Assembly (NCBI GenBank): GCA_013396755.1
Contig: VWZF01002261.1
Location: 434,001 to 498,000 of the forward strand
DNA length: 64,000 bases
Direction of reading: 5' to 3'
Source of the DNA: Sclerurus mexicanus
Taxonomy: Eukaryota; Chordata; Aves; Passeriformes; Furnariidae
Part shown: positions 24,901-37,015 of the stretch, in pieces
Layout of the letters: each line of letters starts with the position of its first letter
Position numbering within the stretch: position 1 is the first letter of the stretch
The notes under the pieces: model-generated
What the model saw: the letters and a program-made list of their open reading frames with translations, nothing else
The model's database searches: none
Told to the model about the DNA's origin: nothing
Program-made: the position numbers and the translations under genes

Positions 24901-27900
24901 CACACACCCTTGCTACCCCTCTTTCTGTTGGGCCTGTGCTGCCTGTGCTTTGCACATGAAAATCAATTTCATTTCAAGTTGTAGCCATCTTACAGCACAG
25001 TGAAGACTGAAACATTTGAACAGCAAACTCTGCACAGGAAGCTTAACATGACCTGACCCTTGTCTACATGGCTTTAAATAAAGTAATTATTGACTAGTCT
25101 CAATATGAATTTCTAGGACTGCAACTGGTTCATTAACAGAACTTAAAGTTTTGAAGCATAAAATAAAACTTTAAGGAAAAGACCAGCTACAGTTACTTTC
25201 ATAATTTCGTTTTCTAAATCCCACTGTACTTTTCTGAGTGAAAAAATCTATTTGCAGAAAAATGCAAGCAAATTTTCAATGATGTTTTACCTACCAGCAA
25301 TTTAACATCCACATTCAGTTCCCAAATGAAACTTGAAATAAAAACACTACAAGTAGGTTAATTTGAGGGCTCACCATTTTCATTTCAAAGGCTTTTTTTA
25401 ACATTAATTTGTCCTGAGGCGTAAACGAAATATAGACAAACCGTATTAGATTTTAATTTGCTAAAAGTAGATTACAGGTCTTCTCCATAGAGATGCTGAG
25501 CACTCAATTCTCACAGAAGTAAACTTTTCTTCCCCACAGTAGAGGCAGCAATAGCAGGTGCCTACTGAGAACTGCAAAGGAGAGATTTTTCAAGGGGTTG
25601 ACCTGTAAGGTGCAAATATTCTGACTCTGAGCGCAGAAAATAAAGGCATTTAACAAGCTGGACTAGACATAAAAGTTTAATTAAATGCTTGAATTCAGAG
25701 AAAAACTACCCAATATTTAGCCTGAAAACATACCACCCCTCCAATCTTATTATTTTAGAGGTTTATCTTCTCCTATGGAATAATATTACTCAAACCTGAC
25801 CAACTCGAAGGGCAGACATATATATGAATGCAGGGGGAGGGTCTCAAGACCACTGCTGTCTCTAAATGACTGTTCTTAATTACATGAAAGGACAAGATAT
25901 TAGGCTTTTTAAGGCTGGTAACAGATTAATGGTGCAGAAATCTTTTTATGGAAGGAGGCTTTGAAACCAGAAGTGGTAAATTAAATAACCCTGGCTAGAA
26001 ACCCAGAAGTTAAATAACAGATCCAAGACCTTCAAAGCTCTGGGTCTATGCTTTGGTTTCCTGCTTTTCATTTCAATTGCTAAGAATTTGTTCTAATTGA
26101 AGGCAAAAATGACACCCAAAACTCATCTCAGAATTGCCCCAGAGGCCAGTTTGCCTGGGGAAGAGTGGATCAGAAGAGACTTCTCTGCCTTTGGGCTCCC
26201 TCTGTACAAGAGTGGCTCCTAGAGGACCATCCTGTAAAGGACTCTCCTGTTGGCTCCTGCACCCAAAAGGAGTTTGTCAAGTGATGTTTCTCGTGTCTGC
26301 TTTGAAGCAGCAAAGAGTCAGAGAAGAAAAATACAAATCATTAGTCATTCTGACTTGCAATATCCATGAAGCAGCTCACATACACCCCCCAGCCCTTTCC
26401 CTGTTATTATCTTCAGCCTTGTGGGGGCTTTCAGGGTCCCCAACAGGCGGAGGTGAGTTGCTCCACTCCCACACTGCTTTTGTGGGGTTCTCTATGAGTG
26501 CTGGGGAAAAAGGCCACATTCATTATTAAGCATCAAGAGATTTCAAAATCCCTTACTCAGAATCTATGAGTGGGTTACTTTCCCTTCCTTCCACTGGCAA
26601 GTCAGTCTGAAACAAAATGAGTTTCTCATGGGGAAAAAAAATAAGCCATCTAGTCTTGCCTGAACCACAAGTAAGCTTTTATGTTTAGCTAATAAAAAAC
26701 CCAAACGTTTTTCACATAACCAGTCCACTCACTGATGTACATCTTAGCCACAAAGCACTGAGTTTTATAGTGATTCCTGCCTTTTTTTCATTGCTGCCTT
26801 TTTCCCCCCTTGACTGATTTCTTGTGATTCTTTTCTTCATACTCTACCTGCTCTGAAATACAGTTCCTGAACTGCAGAGCATGGAAACACAAGGCTGTGA
26901 AGCAAAAACCAGAAGTCTTCTCCTCTAGCGAGCTGTTTCCAGTTTTGGTAGATGCATAATATTACTGTAGAACTCTCTGCTCCCCTGCAGTTATTCTGGA
27001 GAACGCCTGTTACATATGCTGGGGTCATTATTTGGTGATCCACGGCAAGGAACAGGTTGCTAAGGGTAACCACCTTACAATCAGTTCTTGGAATCACGAA
27101 TGATTCATGCAAAATCCTGACTGATAAAAAAATTAAACAATAAGCTGCTTTTATGAGTTCAGTATGAAAAATCTCATAAAATGTCTTCACAGAAGGGAAC
27201 AGGAAGGAATCTACTTTTTCTCTAGAAGGATTATTTGTTCACGTCTTTATATTTCATCCATGTTTTCAGATTTAAAGTCCTGCACTCCACCAGCTGCATC
27301 TGAAGCAATTCTCTTCTGTTGGAAGACTCTTTCTCACTGTCTTGCAGGGAGAGATCTATAAAAGCCTTATTTTCCTCATCATTTGAGGAATCAATGTTAG
27401 ATAGAGGCAAGATGCATGCCTGGTTAGTAGAAAATCACAATGGTATCATGCAATAAAGCAATAAATGAGCTAATAAACAGGCTACATCCAAAAAATAAAA
27501 AGCCAGTAACAGAAAACAATTTTAAATACAGATAAACACAATTAGATAAGAGGGGACAAGCCTCTCCCTACCCTCTCAAGCAAGTATACAATCTTTTAAG
27601 AACTTTTTTAAACCTAAACCACCTTCAGTTGCAGCCAGTCTCCAGCACCTACATGCAACTGAAATCATACATATATATTAAAAGCCTGAAGGAATTTCCA
27701 AAACATACCTAAATTAAGTACAGTTTACACAACCCACCTGGGTTTTACTGACAGAAGCATACGAGCACAAGCACACCTATACTGCAGGCATTCTGCAAGG
27801 AGCTCTTCATAGGGCACAGTCAGCACAAGGGCTGCTTCAGATTATATGGAGAAAGGGAAAACCTCCATTGTGCCCCAAAAGGAGGAAATTTTATCTCTGG

Positions 27901-29460
27901 CTTGCAGAACTGAATCAGAATAAGTGCTGGCTCTAGGAAAGCCAATTATGGAAGGCACAGAAAGCAAGAGCAACATCTTGATGGCTGTATTTGCACTTTT
28001 GCCTTTGAGGAAACACATGCTACCAAACTTTCTAAAATCATCTTAGAGTGAAATACATTCTCTTCAGTAGAGTTTGAAGGAGTTCTTTGTTCTTCCTTAA
28101 TATGAAATGAGATTCTGCTAGAAAATACATTTTGTTCTTGGAGTGTAGGAAACCACAATATCAAGAAAGGATGCTGTAAGAGCAAACAAGAAATCACTCC
28201 AGGCAAAACACCTTTTTTTCCTGCCCTAGAAGAAAATGAGAGGTTATAACACTTAAGTTGTGCTGGTACATTTATTTCTCAGTTATGTTTCCATCATGCT
28301 CAGAGCTGGGTTTGTTATGATTCAGGCATTTACATCAAACATCCGAGTTAAAAATCCACTAAGAGAGATGAAAGACACCAAAGCAACAAACACTGCAGGT
28401 CAAAGAAAGGCTATATCCCTGATCTTTTAAGTTATTTTATGTTAGCAAGAAAAAAAATTAGCAGCATGTTGCTGATTTTCCTCTAATGCGTCCTATTCTA
28501 CATTCACATAAATCTCCCTGATCTTATTTGAGAAAGTCTATTCCAAAGCTCAGTAAAACCAGGAGATCACTATGATCTCATCTGTCATATGGTACAAGTC
28601 CAAACTTTGCGTCACATTTTTTCCTAGAAAAAATACCCCAAAAATTCATCAGTGTAATTTCACAGAGACAATTAAAAAAAGACTAAGTTTTCCAAAAGTA
28701 CCTAAAAGAGGTGGATTCCCCCTAACTTAATGGAAATTTTATAGGAAATAGTCATTCCACTCCCAAAGGTCTCTGAAAATCCTGATCAGAAGCCTTGATT
28801 CACCAGTCTTCTCTTTTAATATGTATTATAGTTTATTTATGTTTCTGTATATTTCCATCTACTTGCAGCCCTAATCACAGAATAAAGCTAAGAAGAACAA
28901 TTTTATAATAACAGTGTGCACTGCATTTTTTACCTCTTCATTCCAGAACTCCAGATCTCTCCCGGTTGTGCATTTAATTTGAGTAAATTACTGGGGTCTG
29001 AAGCAACTGTTAAATTAATTTAGCACTGGAAAATAAAAGAGCTATCACCGTATAACAGCAGTAGGGAAAAGTTGCTTATTATTTACCTGTAATAATTTGA
29101 AAAATGCTTACAAGTTCTTGTTCAATTTCACTACCTTGCCTGAACATAACATAGTTAGCAATTGCTACTGAGGATAAGAAAGTTGAAACCGTAACAAGTG
29201 TGCTATTTTTAATTTACAAATTTAATTTAATACAGGTGGTGCAGACACAAATGTTAGGATATTGTAGGTTAGCGAGAATATTAGGAACACAAAGAGAAAA
29301 TGATGCCAGAGTTACATGAATGGGTATTGGGAGACTGGACTGACACCACTTATACTCCAGCATATTGGGCATAAGGGAAAACTTCTAGGTATGCTCTTGA
29401 AAGTGCAAGTGCATCAGGAAGAGTCCTCTGAACTCCAGATTAAATATTTCACTGGGACTT
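21935..29460. other. Non-coding DNA, no gene recognised
   Basis: The longest open frames are about 131 codons on the plus strand (26134-26529) and 117 codons on the minus strand (26837-27190). Neither translation resembles a known protein, and the longer one begins at a non-ATG codon. A T/G-rich low-complexity tract at 24,561-24,627 is the only clear repeat. Intergenic or intronic DNA is the likely identity. Confidence 0.65.
24561..24627. repeat. T/G-rich low-complexity tract (TTTG/TTTTG/TTGG)
   Basis: Irregular alternation of TTTG, TTTTG and TTGG units. It encodes a hydrophobic-looking leader if translated, but this is an artefact of simple sequence. Confidence 0.85.
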
Positions 29461-29465
29461 AGAAC

Positions 29466-29746
29466 AGACTCTCCAGGAGAATGCTGTGGGAAACTGCATC
29501 AATGTCTTTAGTAAAGTCAAGGTAGGCAACATCCTCAGCCTTACCCTCAGCCACTAAGCAGGTCACCCTGTCACAAGATCAGGCTGATCAAGCAGGACCT
29601 GCCTTTCAGAAACCCATTCTGGCTGGGCCTGATCCTTGGGTTGTCCTGCAAGTGCCACATCATGACTGAAGTGATCAAAGCGACCTGCCCCATAACCTTC
29701 CCTGGCACAGAGGTCAGACTGACCCTGCTAACCTGGACTCGCCAAT
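29466..29746 (-). mobile_element. CR1 LINE fragment, reverse transcriptase region (decayed)
   Basis: Read on the minus strand this encodes the fingers/palm part of a CR1 non-LTR retrotransposon RT. In order there are 'LTSVPGKVM', 'QDNPRIRPSQNGFLKGRSCL', and, after a change of frame near 29,571-29,578, 'LVAEGKAEDVAYLDF' followed by 'AVSHSILLESL'. The 'YLDF' segment (about 29,513-29,533) is RT motif A, which carries a catalytic aspartate. A full CR1 is several kilobases with two ORFs; only about 280 bp remain. The copy lacks the YADD-type motif C block and the 3' tail, and is frameshifted, so it is inactive. It points strongly to a sauropsid, probably bird, genome. The family call is from recognised motifs, not an alignment. 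Confidence 0.9.
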
Positions 29747-29749
29747 GTC

Positions 29750-30095
29750 ACACTAACTCAAATATTACACTCCTCTTTGTTATGACAGGTATTTTTGATG
29801 TTTGGAGGGAAACAGCTGGAATTAGGAAACAGATGAAATTCAAGACAATCTTCTCTTTCGTTTCAGTGCATAGGAATCTGTCAACATACACCAGGGAAGA
29901 GAGAGTTTGCAAGAAAGAAAAAGCCTTTGATTTCTGTTGTTGTTTTGGAAACACTTCAGAGGAAATCTTTGGGGAAATAATGGAACAGAAAAAAAGAGTC
30001 TTAAAGGACATACTGTAATGAAATAACTGAGACATGACCAGGAATAATTACATAATTATCATTCGATAGCAGCATTACATCGCTGCGTGAAAAGC
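29750..30095. other. Unassigned sequence between two CR1 fragments
   Basis: About 350 bp separate the minus-strand CR1 RT fragment from the plus-strand CR1 tail. An open frame running in from the CR1 fragment (to 30,018, plus strand) is antisense to the retrotransposon and then enters unrecognised sequence, so it is not taken as a gene. Nothing else is identifiable. Confidence 0.5.
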
Positions 30096-30099
30096 AAAG

Positions 30100-30166
30100 A
30101 GCTGGGCTGGGCTCTATGATCCTTATGGGTCCATTTCCACTTGAGATATTCTATCATTCTATGATA
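30100..30166 (+). mobile_element. CR1 LINE 3' tail
   Basis: The sequence follows the CR1 3' end on the plus strand: a 'GGGCTGGGCTCTATGATCCT' segment, then 'GGTCC-TTTCCA', then the diagnostic octamer-type terminus ATTCTATCATTCTATGAT. CR1 elements end in repeats of an ATTCTATG-like octamer instead of poly-A, and most copies are strongly 5'-truncated, as here. Orientation is opposite to the nearby RT fragment, so the two are separate insertions. It is non-coding. Confidence 0.85.
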
Positions 30167-30169
30167 TGA

Positions 30170-32725
30170 ATTATTTAAGATGAACTGTATGACTGAGTCA
30201 CACTTGCCTTTGCAATGTGTCTTGTTACTGACAGTGTGGTCTAATGCACACACATTTTGATTTTCAGCACTGAGAACTGCACAAAAGTCAGGGCAACGGA
30301 GATTCAGGCTCAGGTGTCTATAATCCTTTTTTTTTTAAGGAGAAAGGGAAATGAAACAATTGGCTGAAACACTACTGCCATATATAATCCAGTAAGATTT
30401 TAGCTTTACCGCCTTTATAGTCTCCAGTCCCTATTTCTCAGTCCTTTTGCTCCTCCATTGACTGTATCAGGAAGAAAGTTCTGCTTAACAGCTTTAGTAC
30501 CTCAGAAAAAACAGATTCCTAAAATACCTCAAACAGCTCATAATATACTCCTTTTAGAGATGCAGCTCCATGAGCTCTATGTTTACAGTGACATAGTGCA
30601 ATACTGGAAAGCAAACCAACACATCAACTTTACCCAAGCTCTCAAAAGCTGTAATTATTTGACTTCAGCTAGCAAACACAAGGGGGTGGTGGAGATTGCA
30701 TCATGCTTTTTCTTGCTATTCCGGGACATATCTAAGATCTTACCAGTCCTTCTCATCTAACACACAGTCTCTTCTGACTCATCTGCTTCCTACTGTCTTT
30801 CCTTTATATTAATATAACTCCTTCTTCATTTAGCTTAGTGTAACTTCCAGAAAATTGGTGTCCACAGAAGCCACCTGGCTCCACTGTTTTGTCAGATGAA
30901 CACCTACTCCCTAACTCATGGCTTCCTGGGCTGCAGAAGCAGTTTATTTACAGACTTGAAGACTCCAACCTGGGTGTCATTATCATGTGTAATAAAACAC
31001 ATCAGTCAGAAACCACAATCCAGAGAAACTGAAATTCAAGCTTCTTTTAACAACAGCTTCCCTGAAGCTCGATGACTGAAAATATAAAAGGCAACATGCC
31101 TTGGAGTCAGTTATGGATTACTGATGTGGCTGAACATAAAATTACAGTATATGGCCATAACAAGTTATAAATGTCTCTAAAATATGCACTCCTACATGTA
31201 ACTGTTATTAAGGAGTTTTCTTCCTATTACTGAAAGGAAGAGAAAGGATTCTATAACACAGAATGAGCTGGTAAAAAAAAAAGGCTTATTGATTGGAAAC
31301 AACTGTCACTCTGCACAGGCCTTTGGGGTCTTCAGCAATATCTGACCCATAATATCCATGTTCGCTTACAATAAAAAGCTTGCATATAATAATTGTTTCC
31401 AAGAAACTTTGTTTTCCCTCTTTTAAACATTTACTTCATCAATATAAAACCTAAAATCCTTGAAAAGGAAGTTCCTTTAAGAAGTGGTTCCATCCTTTAG
31501 CATCATCATTGCTGATCATCACCTTAAAATGTGAAAGTATTACGTGAGTGGTAAAGTAAAGGTCAGCAGATGGGAACTGCTCTTGGTGAAAAAGCACATT
31601 CAGAACAAATAGTTAAACCATGGCTGCTTCTGCAAAACAGAAAAGATGGTAGAGAAAACAGCTTCTTCAGACAAAGCAGTTTTGAGTTTCCTGAAAAATG
31701 CTTGTTCAGATCGCTATCAGTATAGAAGAGGCTGTTGGGATATCCGTAAGCCCTTACTTGTATTTCACATGTGGCTGATTAACTGTCTGATAGTAAAGAA
31801 ACACACTAGACCAACAGAAACCTCTCCAAAAGCCTTTCATGATGCATGTGTGGGACTTCATCGGGCAGGTAATAGTAACCAAGAGTAATGGTGAACAGAA
31901 GCTGCTGTTCAGGCAAATGGCTCCTTTTCTGAAACAAGTGTTTATAATGACTGGCATTTACAAACAATTCATGCTACAAATGAGTTAGACACTGATTTAT
32001 TGAAAAAAGAAATCAATAAGATTTAAAGTTAATCTGGATTTGATCAACTTTTAATTGTTTAGGAAACTGCACTAGCTTTTCCTATTAAATAAACGTTATT
32101 TTTGCTGGGTATGAAGATTTACCTTTATGTTAGGGCAGTGGGCAACCCTGCTACAAGCAGATTATATTTAAGTGCAAGAATCATCACAGGATTATTTTTA
32201 ACAACTCTACACATACAGTACTAGATAAAAACACCCTGTACTGCAATGCATAGGAAAAAGAAGCTTTAAATCTACTACCTTTTCTCAGCTCTGCAACATG
32301 GGACCAATGTTTTGCTACTGTTGAACGGTGAAAGCTACACTACTGAACATGGAATACTTGTCTCCAATTTTGTGTAAAAAGCACAGAACTATGGCTTTAA
32401 AACACGCATTTAATTGTAGCCCGTTTAATAACATTAAACTTACAGTCTAACACAGTTCTGTCAGAGTACTTAAAGACAACAAAGAAGTATTTTCAGTGAT
32501 AACGTGGGGAATCTTAAAGACATTTTGAGAAAAATTGTCACAGAATTGTGGGCTATAAACCATGGGGGTTTGAAATAACACCATCTTTAGCATGTCACAC
32601 TGTGTCTGGACATGTTTTTTATTATAGAACTAAAGCTGATGACTTTAGAATTTGCATGCAACATTAAAATTTATTTGGGATTTGTTGCAGTATTTTAAAC
32701 AGTAAAAAAGCATCTCAAAGAAAGA
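30170..32725. other. Non-coding DNA, no gene recognised
   Basis: The longest open frame is about 100 codons (30458-30760, plus) with no recognisable domain. A short T run lies near 30,328 and an A run near 31,274. No mobile element body or RNA gene was identified. Confidence 0.65.
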
Positions 32726-32727
32726 AA

Positions 32728-32782
32728 TTGAATGGAATATGCTGAGTTGGAAGGGACTCATCAGGACCATGGAGTCCAACAA
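32728..32782 (-). mobile_element. Short CR1 3'-end fragment
   Basis: The string GAATATGCTGAGTTGGAAGG, followed by GACTCATCAGGACCATGGAGTCCAAC-like sequence, matches the antisense of a CR1 3' terminus (consensus reads 'atatgctgagttggaagggacccatcaaggatcatcgagtccaac'). Only about 55 bp remain, so the copy was either extremely 5'-truncated at insertion or later eroded. Wording close to the consensus suggests a younger copy than the RT fragment at 29,466. Confidence 0.85.
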
Positions 32783-32789
32783 ACTTAAA

Positions 32790-35700
32790 CATATATTTAA
32801 GGAAACTGAAGGGAGGGGAGAAAATATGTTTATTGTGTTTAAGCTTTGAACTTCTGTTTAGGAATAACTGAACATTCCTGTTTACCCATTGAATTAGGTA
32901 TACAAATATCCACTGATTTGATATACAAAGTGTCTTTTGCATTTCAGAGAGACTCTAGTAAATTCCAGATTCTTTCTCCTTTTGACTCATCCCTAAACAG
33001 ATCTAAAATAGATACTGAGGTTAGAACTTTCCTGAGTCCTAAACACACAGATTTGGGTGGGGTACAAAAACATCCAAACAAAACAAAAGCCAAACAACCA
33101 ACGCCTAAAAAAAATCCCCAAACAAACAAACAAACAGCCCATCCCTCACAAAAAAACCCCGAACAAACCAACAAACCCCAAAGCCAGGCAACTGTTGTGG
33201 TTCTTTCCAGAACTGAAATGATGAAAATACAAGTCAAGATCTAGATCGCATGGTGTTATAAACACTACACCTGAAAGAGGTATTAAAACCTTACCACCAA
33301 GACATCACATAAGGAAGAATCCAGATTTCCATCACTGCAGGAAGAAAGGAATACCTTGCTGCTGTGTTTCAGGAGGTTATTAGTTCTATGGCCATTTGCT
33401 TTGAGGAAAATCGCCCCATACAGCCCTGCTTACTTGGTCATGTAAAGACAGAGGTTTGAGCAAACCACACAAGGAAGCAGAAATGTTTATTACACCGTGT
33501 TTTAACTCTAGACAGACTCTCAAATCTGTTATTTTCAGTGAATCAGTATATATGCATAATTAAGTTAATATTCGGTTCGTAATGAAGGATACAAAGTTGA
33601 AAGTTTTCCTTTCACTTTAAGAGATATAACCCTAAGAGGAATTTTAGATCTTCAGTTATCTTTCACAAATTCCAGCATCTTGGAACAGGTCTATTTCTCT
33701 TTCTCATCAGATATCTAAGTGTCATAGCAATTATTTCTCCTCCAAATAACCATCTATAAAATCATCTTAGTTATTTGTTCAGAAAGACCTACACTAAAAA
33801 GCATTATATGTTCTGCATCAGGAAATTGTTAGTCTAATATAAATAAAATACTTAGACTTTAAGCATGAGATTTTCAGACACTTTCTGTGGTGGCTTGACT
33901 CCAATTTTCACTGCTTTTTTCAGGAAACAGAGCTATACTAAATGAAAATTTTAAATAACATTGAGGAATTCAAAATTAAGATGTCTGAGAATAAGAGAAT
34001 CAAAAGAGAGTCTCCTGTATATTGCAAACCAGGTTCTTGTATACTACAATTCATTGATTCCTTTAATCCTGTCTACAGCCAGTAACACTTCACAATAACA
34101 TTCATAATATTCACTTCACTGAGCAATTTTACTGGACAAAAGTACTGACTTTTGAGAGAAGGGTTAAAGCCTTTACTGAATTTGCTCCCAGAACCAAATT
34201 TTGTCTTAGTTCTGTTGAAAAAGCAAAAATGTTATAGTTTGCTACAGGTATTTTAACCTGTTTTTCTGCAGGTGTTTGCAACTATTTATAACAGAAGAAT
34301 GAAGGGATCAAGCCTGTTTTCCCAGCCTCTCACTTCCCAGGAATGCTCAAAACAAGGGATGTCCTCCAGGAGTCAGGTTCACTCTGGCTGAACCTTCTTT
34401 CATGAAGATATTTTCACCTGCAAATATTATTCTTTTACTGGTATTGTGTCAAGTGAATAATTGTCAATATCATGTCAAATAACGACGCCAGTTGGGGCTG
34501 TTCTTACAAGGTAAAAAGCATGAATTCCTCCTTTTTTTACTGTAGAGAGTTTTGCTTTGCATTAAAATCCCTCACAGAGTACTAGTTTGTTTTTCATAAA
34601 CCAGGAAAGGAAAGACTTAATAGCGCCAGCGTAGTCTTTTGCTCAACTGAGCTTGAAGGTGGAGCTGAAAACACACTACCAGCACCAAATCCATTTAACC
34701 CAAGACTCACTCAGCTTGAAATAAGTCGAGTCACTGCACAGACTCTAGTTCCAAAAAGATTTAAAAAAATAATCAAGTCTTTAAGAGTTTTTCATGTTCG
34801 CAATGAGTTGCAACGTGAGTGTTAGCAGGCTTTTAGAAGTGTTTCTTGGAGATAAAATTTGAATAATCGATGTGGTTTAATTTAAATAATTTATGCATAA
34901 AGCACTGCAGAGTTATAATTGTAATTATAATGTTCAACTCAGTAGCGATGAGGTGCATTTGAAGTTGGATTCTGATTGTACTGTATATCTTATGCTCCGA
35001 ATTTCATTTTGTTTTGAACAAATCCTTTTGAGCACAGGGAGATGGCTCAGAGCTTCACGAAAGTTCCTGAGTGAAGTTTCAGAGAGTTTCTTTCCTACAC
35101 ATTTTTTATTATTATTTAAAGTCTGAAATCCAATTTTCCATGCTTCTGTGTCATGGTGATAAAGTAAAGGTGGCTGAAAAGTGCCCCTGGTCAGAGAGGA
35201 AGGACTTTTCTACTTTTTTCATGAAGGAGCAGCTGTTCCTATCAATAATTTCCCGAAGCAATAGGCCTGGAGTGTAAACAATATTTTATACGGATGGCAG
35301 TGGAACAGAGTGCATTATTTCTGAAATTTTTGCACTTCACAGTGGAGAATGGATTAACCCTGTGTGACATAAATTCAAATGTTAGGTCCTTGAAATGTAT
35401 TAAAGGGTTAAAGTATTCTAAAGGAAAAAAAAGCCTCTAAAACAAAGTAGTGTTGTGTCATCTTAGTAATTTGGTTCATGAGGAGAGAACACTGTGGCAT
35501 TAGGAGCCCTTCAGAAAGTGCATATTGAAGCCTGAACAGACAAGAGGTTTATTCCCACCACTCATATTAATACTGTTATTTCTGAACTTGTGAAATAATA
35601 GATAAGTGTAAGAGGTAAATCCCTAACACAGGTATTCAGAATGTTGGGCAAGTATGGAGGGAATGGACAACTATGTTTGTGTGCTCTTCCTAATTAAAAA

Positions 35701-36850
35701 TCTACTGCCAGCATTGGATATCACAGAACCATTGTTACAATCTAGTAGGGAATACTTTCTTGTGTTATTTGCAATAAGCACTAAATGGGAAAAGTGATGT
35801 TCAATTTCAAACAGTAACAAGTTGCTCAGAGGTCACCAGGATTTTAAATCTCTTGAGCAATACTCTCAGAGGCCAAGCAGCAGGCAAGAGAGCAAGCTTC
35901 ATGAGCAGGTCTTGTAAGAAATACACAGATAGTTAGGCAGGCTTCAGGCAGAGACAGGCAGCTCCAAAGGCTGAATAAACAACTGTAAAATTTTCATGAG
36001 TGAATGTTGAATGTGCCCCTCAATGTCACAAAGAAGTAAAAGTTTATATCTTCATTTCTTTTCACAGAGAAAATGCTCCTCCACACCATATCCTGCTGCT
36101 TGAAAAGCAGCTCTAGGAGGGGATGACATGAATCACTGGCTTACTCTCTTTGCCAGTGCTGTAATTTGCTCTTTCCACTTTGTCCAGCATTATTTGTGAC
36201 AATGGATGATCACACTCATCCCTCACCCACCCACATCTGTAAGTGCAAGGTCAGTATACTTTTCCAAAATACGGATTAATGAATAGTCTCTTTAAAATCT
36301 TGTACCTTCAGGATATTTCATGTGAAAGAGGCAAGCTGAATTGCCAAAGGAAAAAGCTTATGAGAGGAAGAAGCAGCTGCATTTGTTTCAGTAGCCTCCT
36401 AACAAGCTTATTTGAAAATGTTAGAACTAGTTAAACCAGATGGCTCTAGGAGCTTAATATTTCACTTAAAGTGTTAGAGAGTCACATATATTTCAAGACA
36501 ACAAGGTAAGTGCAAGATTCTTCTCTGCTACTATCATAATATGCTTCCAGCATGCATTAATAAAGGAGCTGTCATTATTCCAGCTAACTGCTACCATAGG
36601 TTTCTAATCAGAAATTCAAAAAAATGGTTTTCTCTTTTCTTCAACAGCTACACACTACTGTAATTTTGTTTTACAACTGGAAGATAATCCATTCTTTGCA
36701 TTAATTGAGTTCTTACAACAGTAACTCTGAGCTTTTTACTCCTCTGTTTTGAACACCAGCATTTTCCTGAGGTGGTGCAGGAAAGGCATTTTAGGCATCT
36801 AGAACAGACCCCAAACACTGAATGTCACAGGGACCTGTTGGGTTGGACTC
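32790..36850. other. Non-coding DNA, no gene recognised
   Basis: A 132-codon open frame (32846-33244, plus) has a second half rich in Lys, Pro, Gln, Asn and Thr only because it crosses the CAAA/C-rich low-complexity tract, so it is rejected as a gene. The remaining open frames are under 80 codons with no recognisable product. A TTATAATTGTAATTATAA-type AT dyad lies near 34,912-34,930. Confidence 0.65.
33065..33185. repeat. CAAA/C-rich low-complexity tract
   Basis: Irregular CAAA, CAAAA and CCCC units, including four CAAA repeats at 33,120-33,135. This is simple sequence of a kind common in bird genomes. Any protein reading through it is an artefact. Confidence 0.85.
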
Positions 36851-36854
36851 CTTT

Positions 36855-37012
36855 AACAATGGCTCTGAGCAGGTAACGTAGTGTGCTGTAAAGTTTGCAG
36901 ATGACACCAAACTGGTGGCACCCTTTGACATGCTTGAAGGCAGGGCGGATGTTTAGACAGACCTGAGAAATGGGAGAAGAGGGACCTTGTGAAGCTCAAC
37001 AAAGACAAAAGC
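36855..37012 (+). mobile_element. CR1 LINE fragment, RT motif C region (decayed)
   Basis: On the plus strand this translates in one frame to 'CAVKFADDTKLVAPFDMLEG', which is the RT motif C block of CR1; FADD at 36,894-36,905 holds the two catalytic aspartates. It continues as 'RADV', a stop, then 'TDL', and further on a segment resembling the 'KFNKAK' block in a shifted frame (CTCAACAAAGACAAA). A further stop lies before motif C. The fragment is inactive. It stops about where an oppositely oriented CR1 tail begins, so a second element appears to have landed in or beside it. Confidence 0.88.
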
Positions 37013-37015
37013 ATA

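Noticed and set aside
26134..26529. 131-codon open frame on the plus strand
   Set aside because: It starts at a non-ATG codon, matches no known family, and sits in ordinary unique DNA.
29641..30018. 125-codon open frame on the plus strand
   Set aside because: Its first part is antisense to a CR1 RT fragment and the remainder is unrecognised.
32846..33244. 132-codon open frame with a Lys/Pro/Gln/Thr-rich end
   Set aside because: The rich end is a translation of the CAAA/C low-complexity tract.
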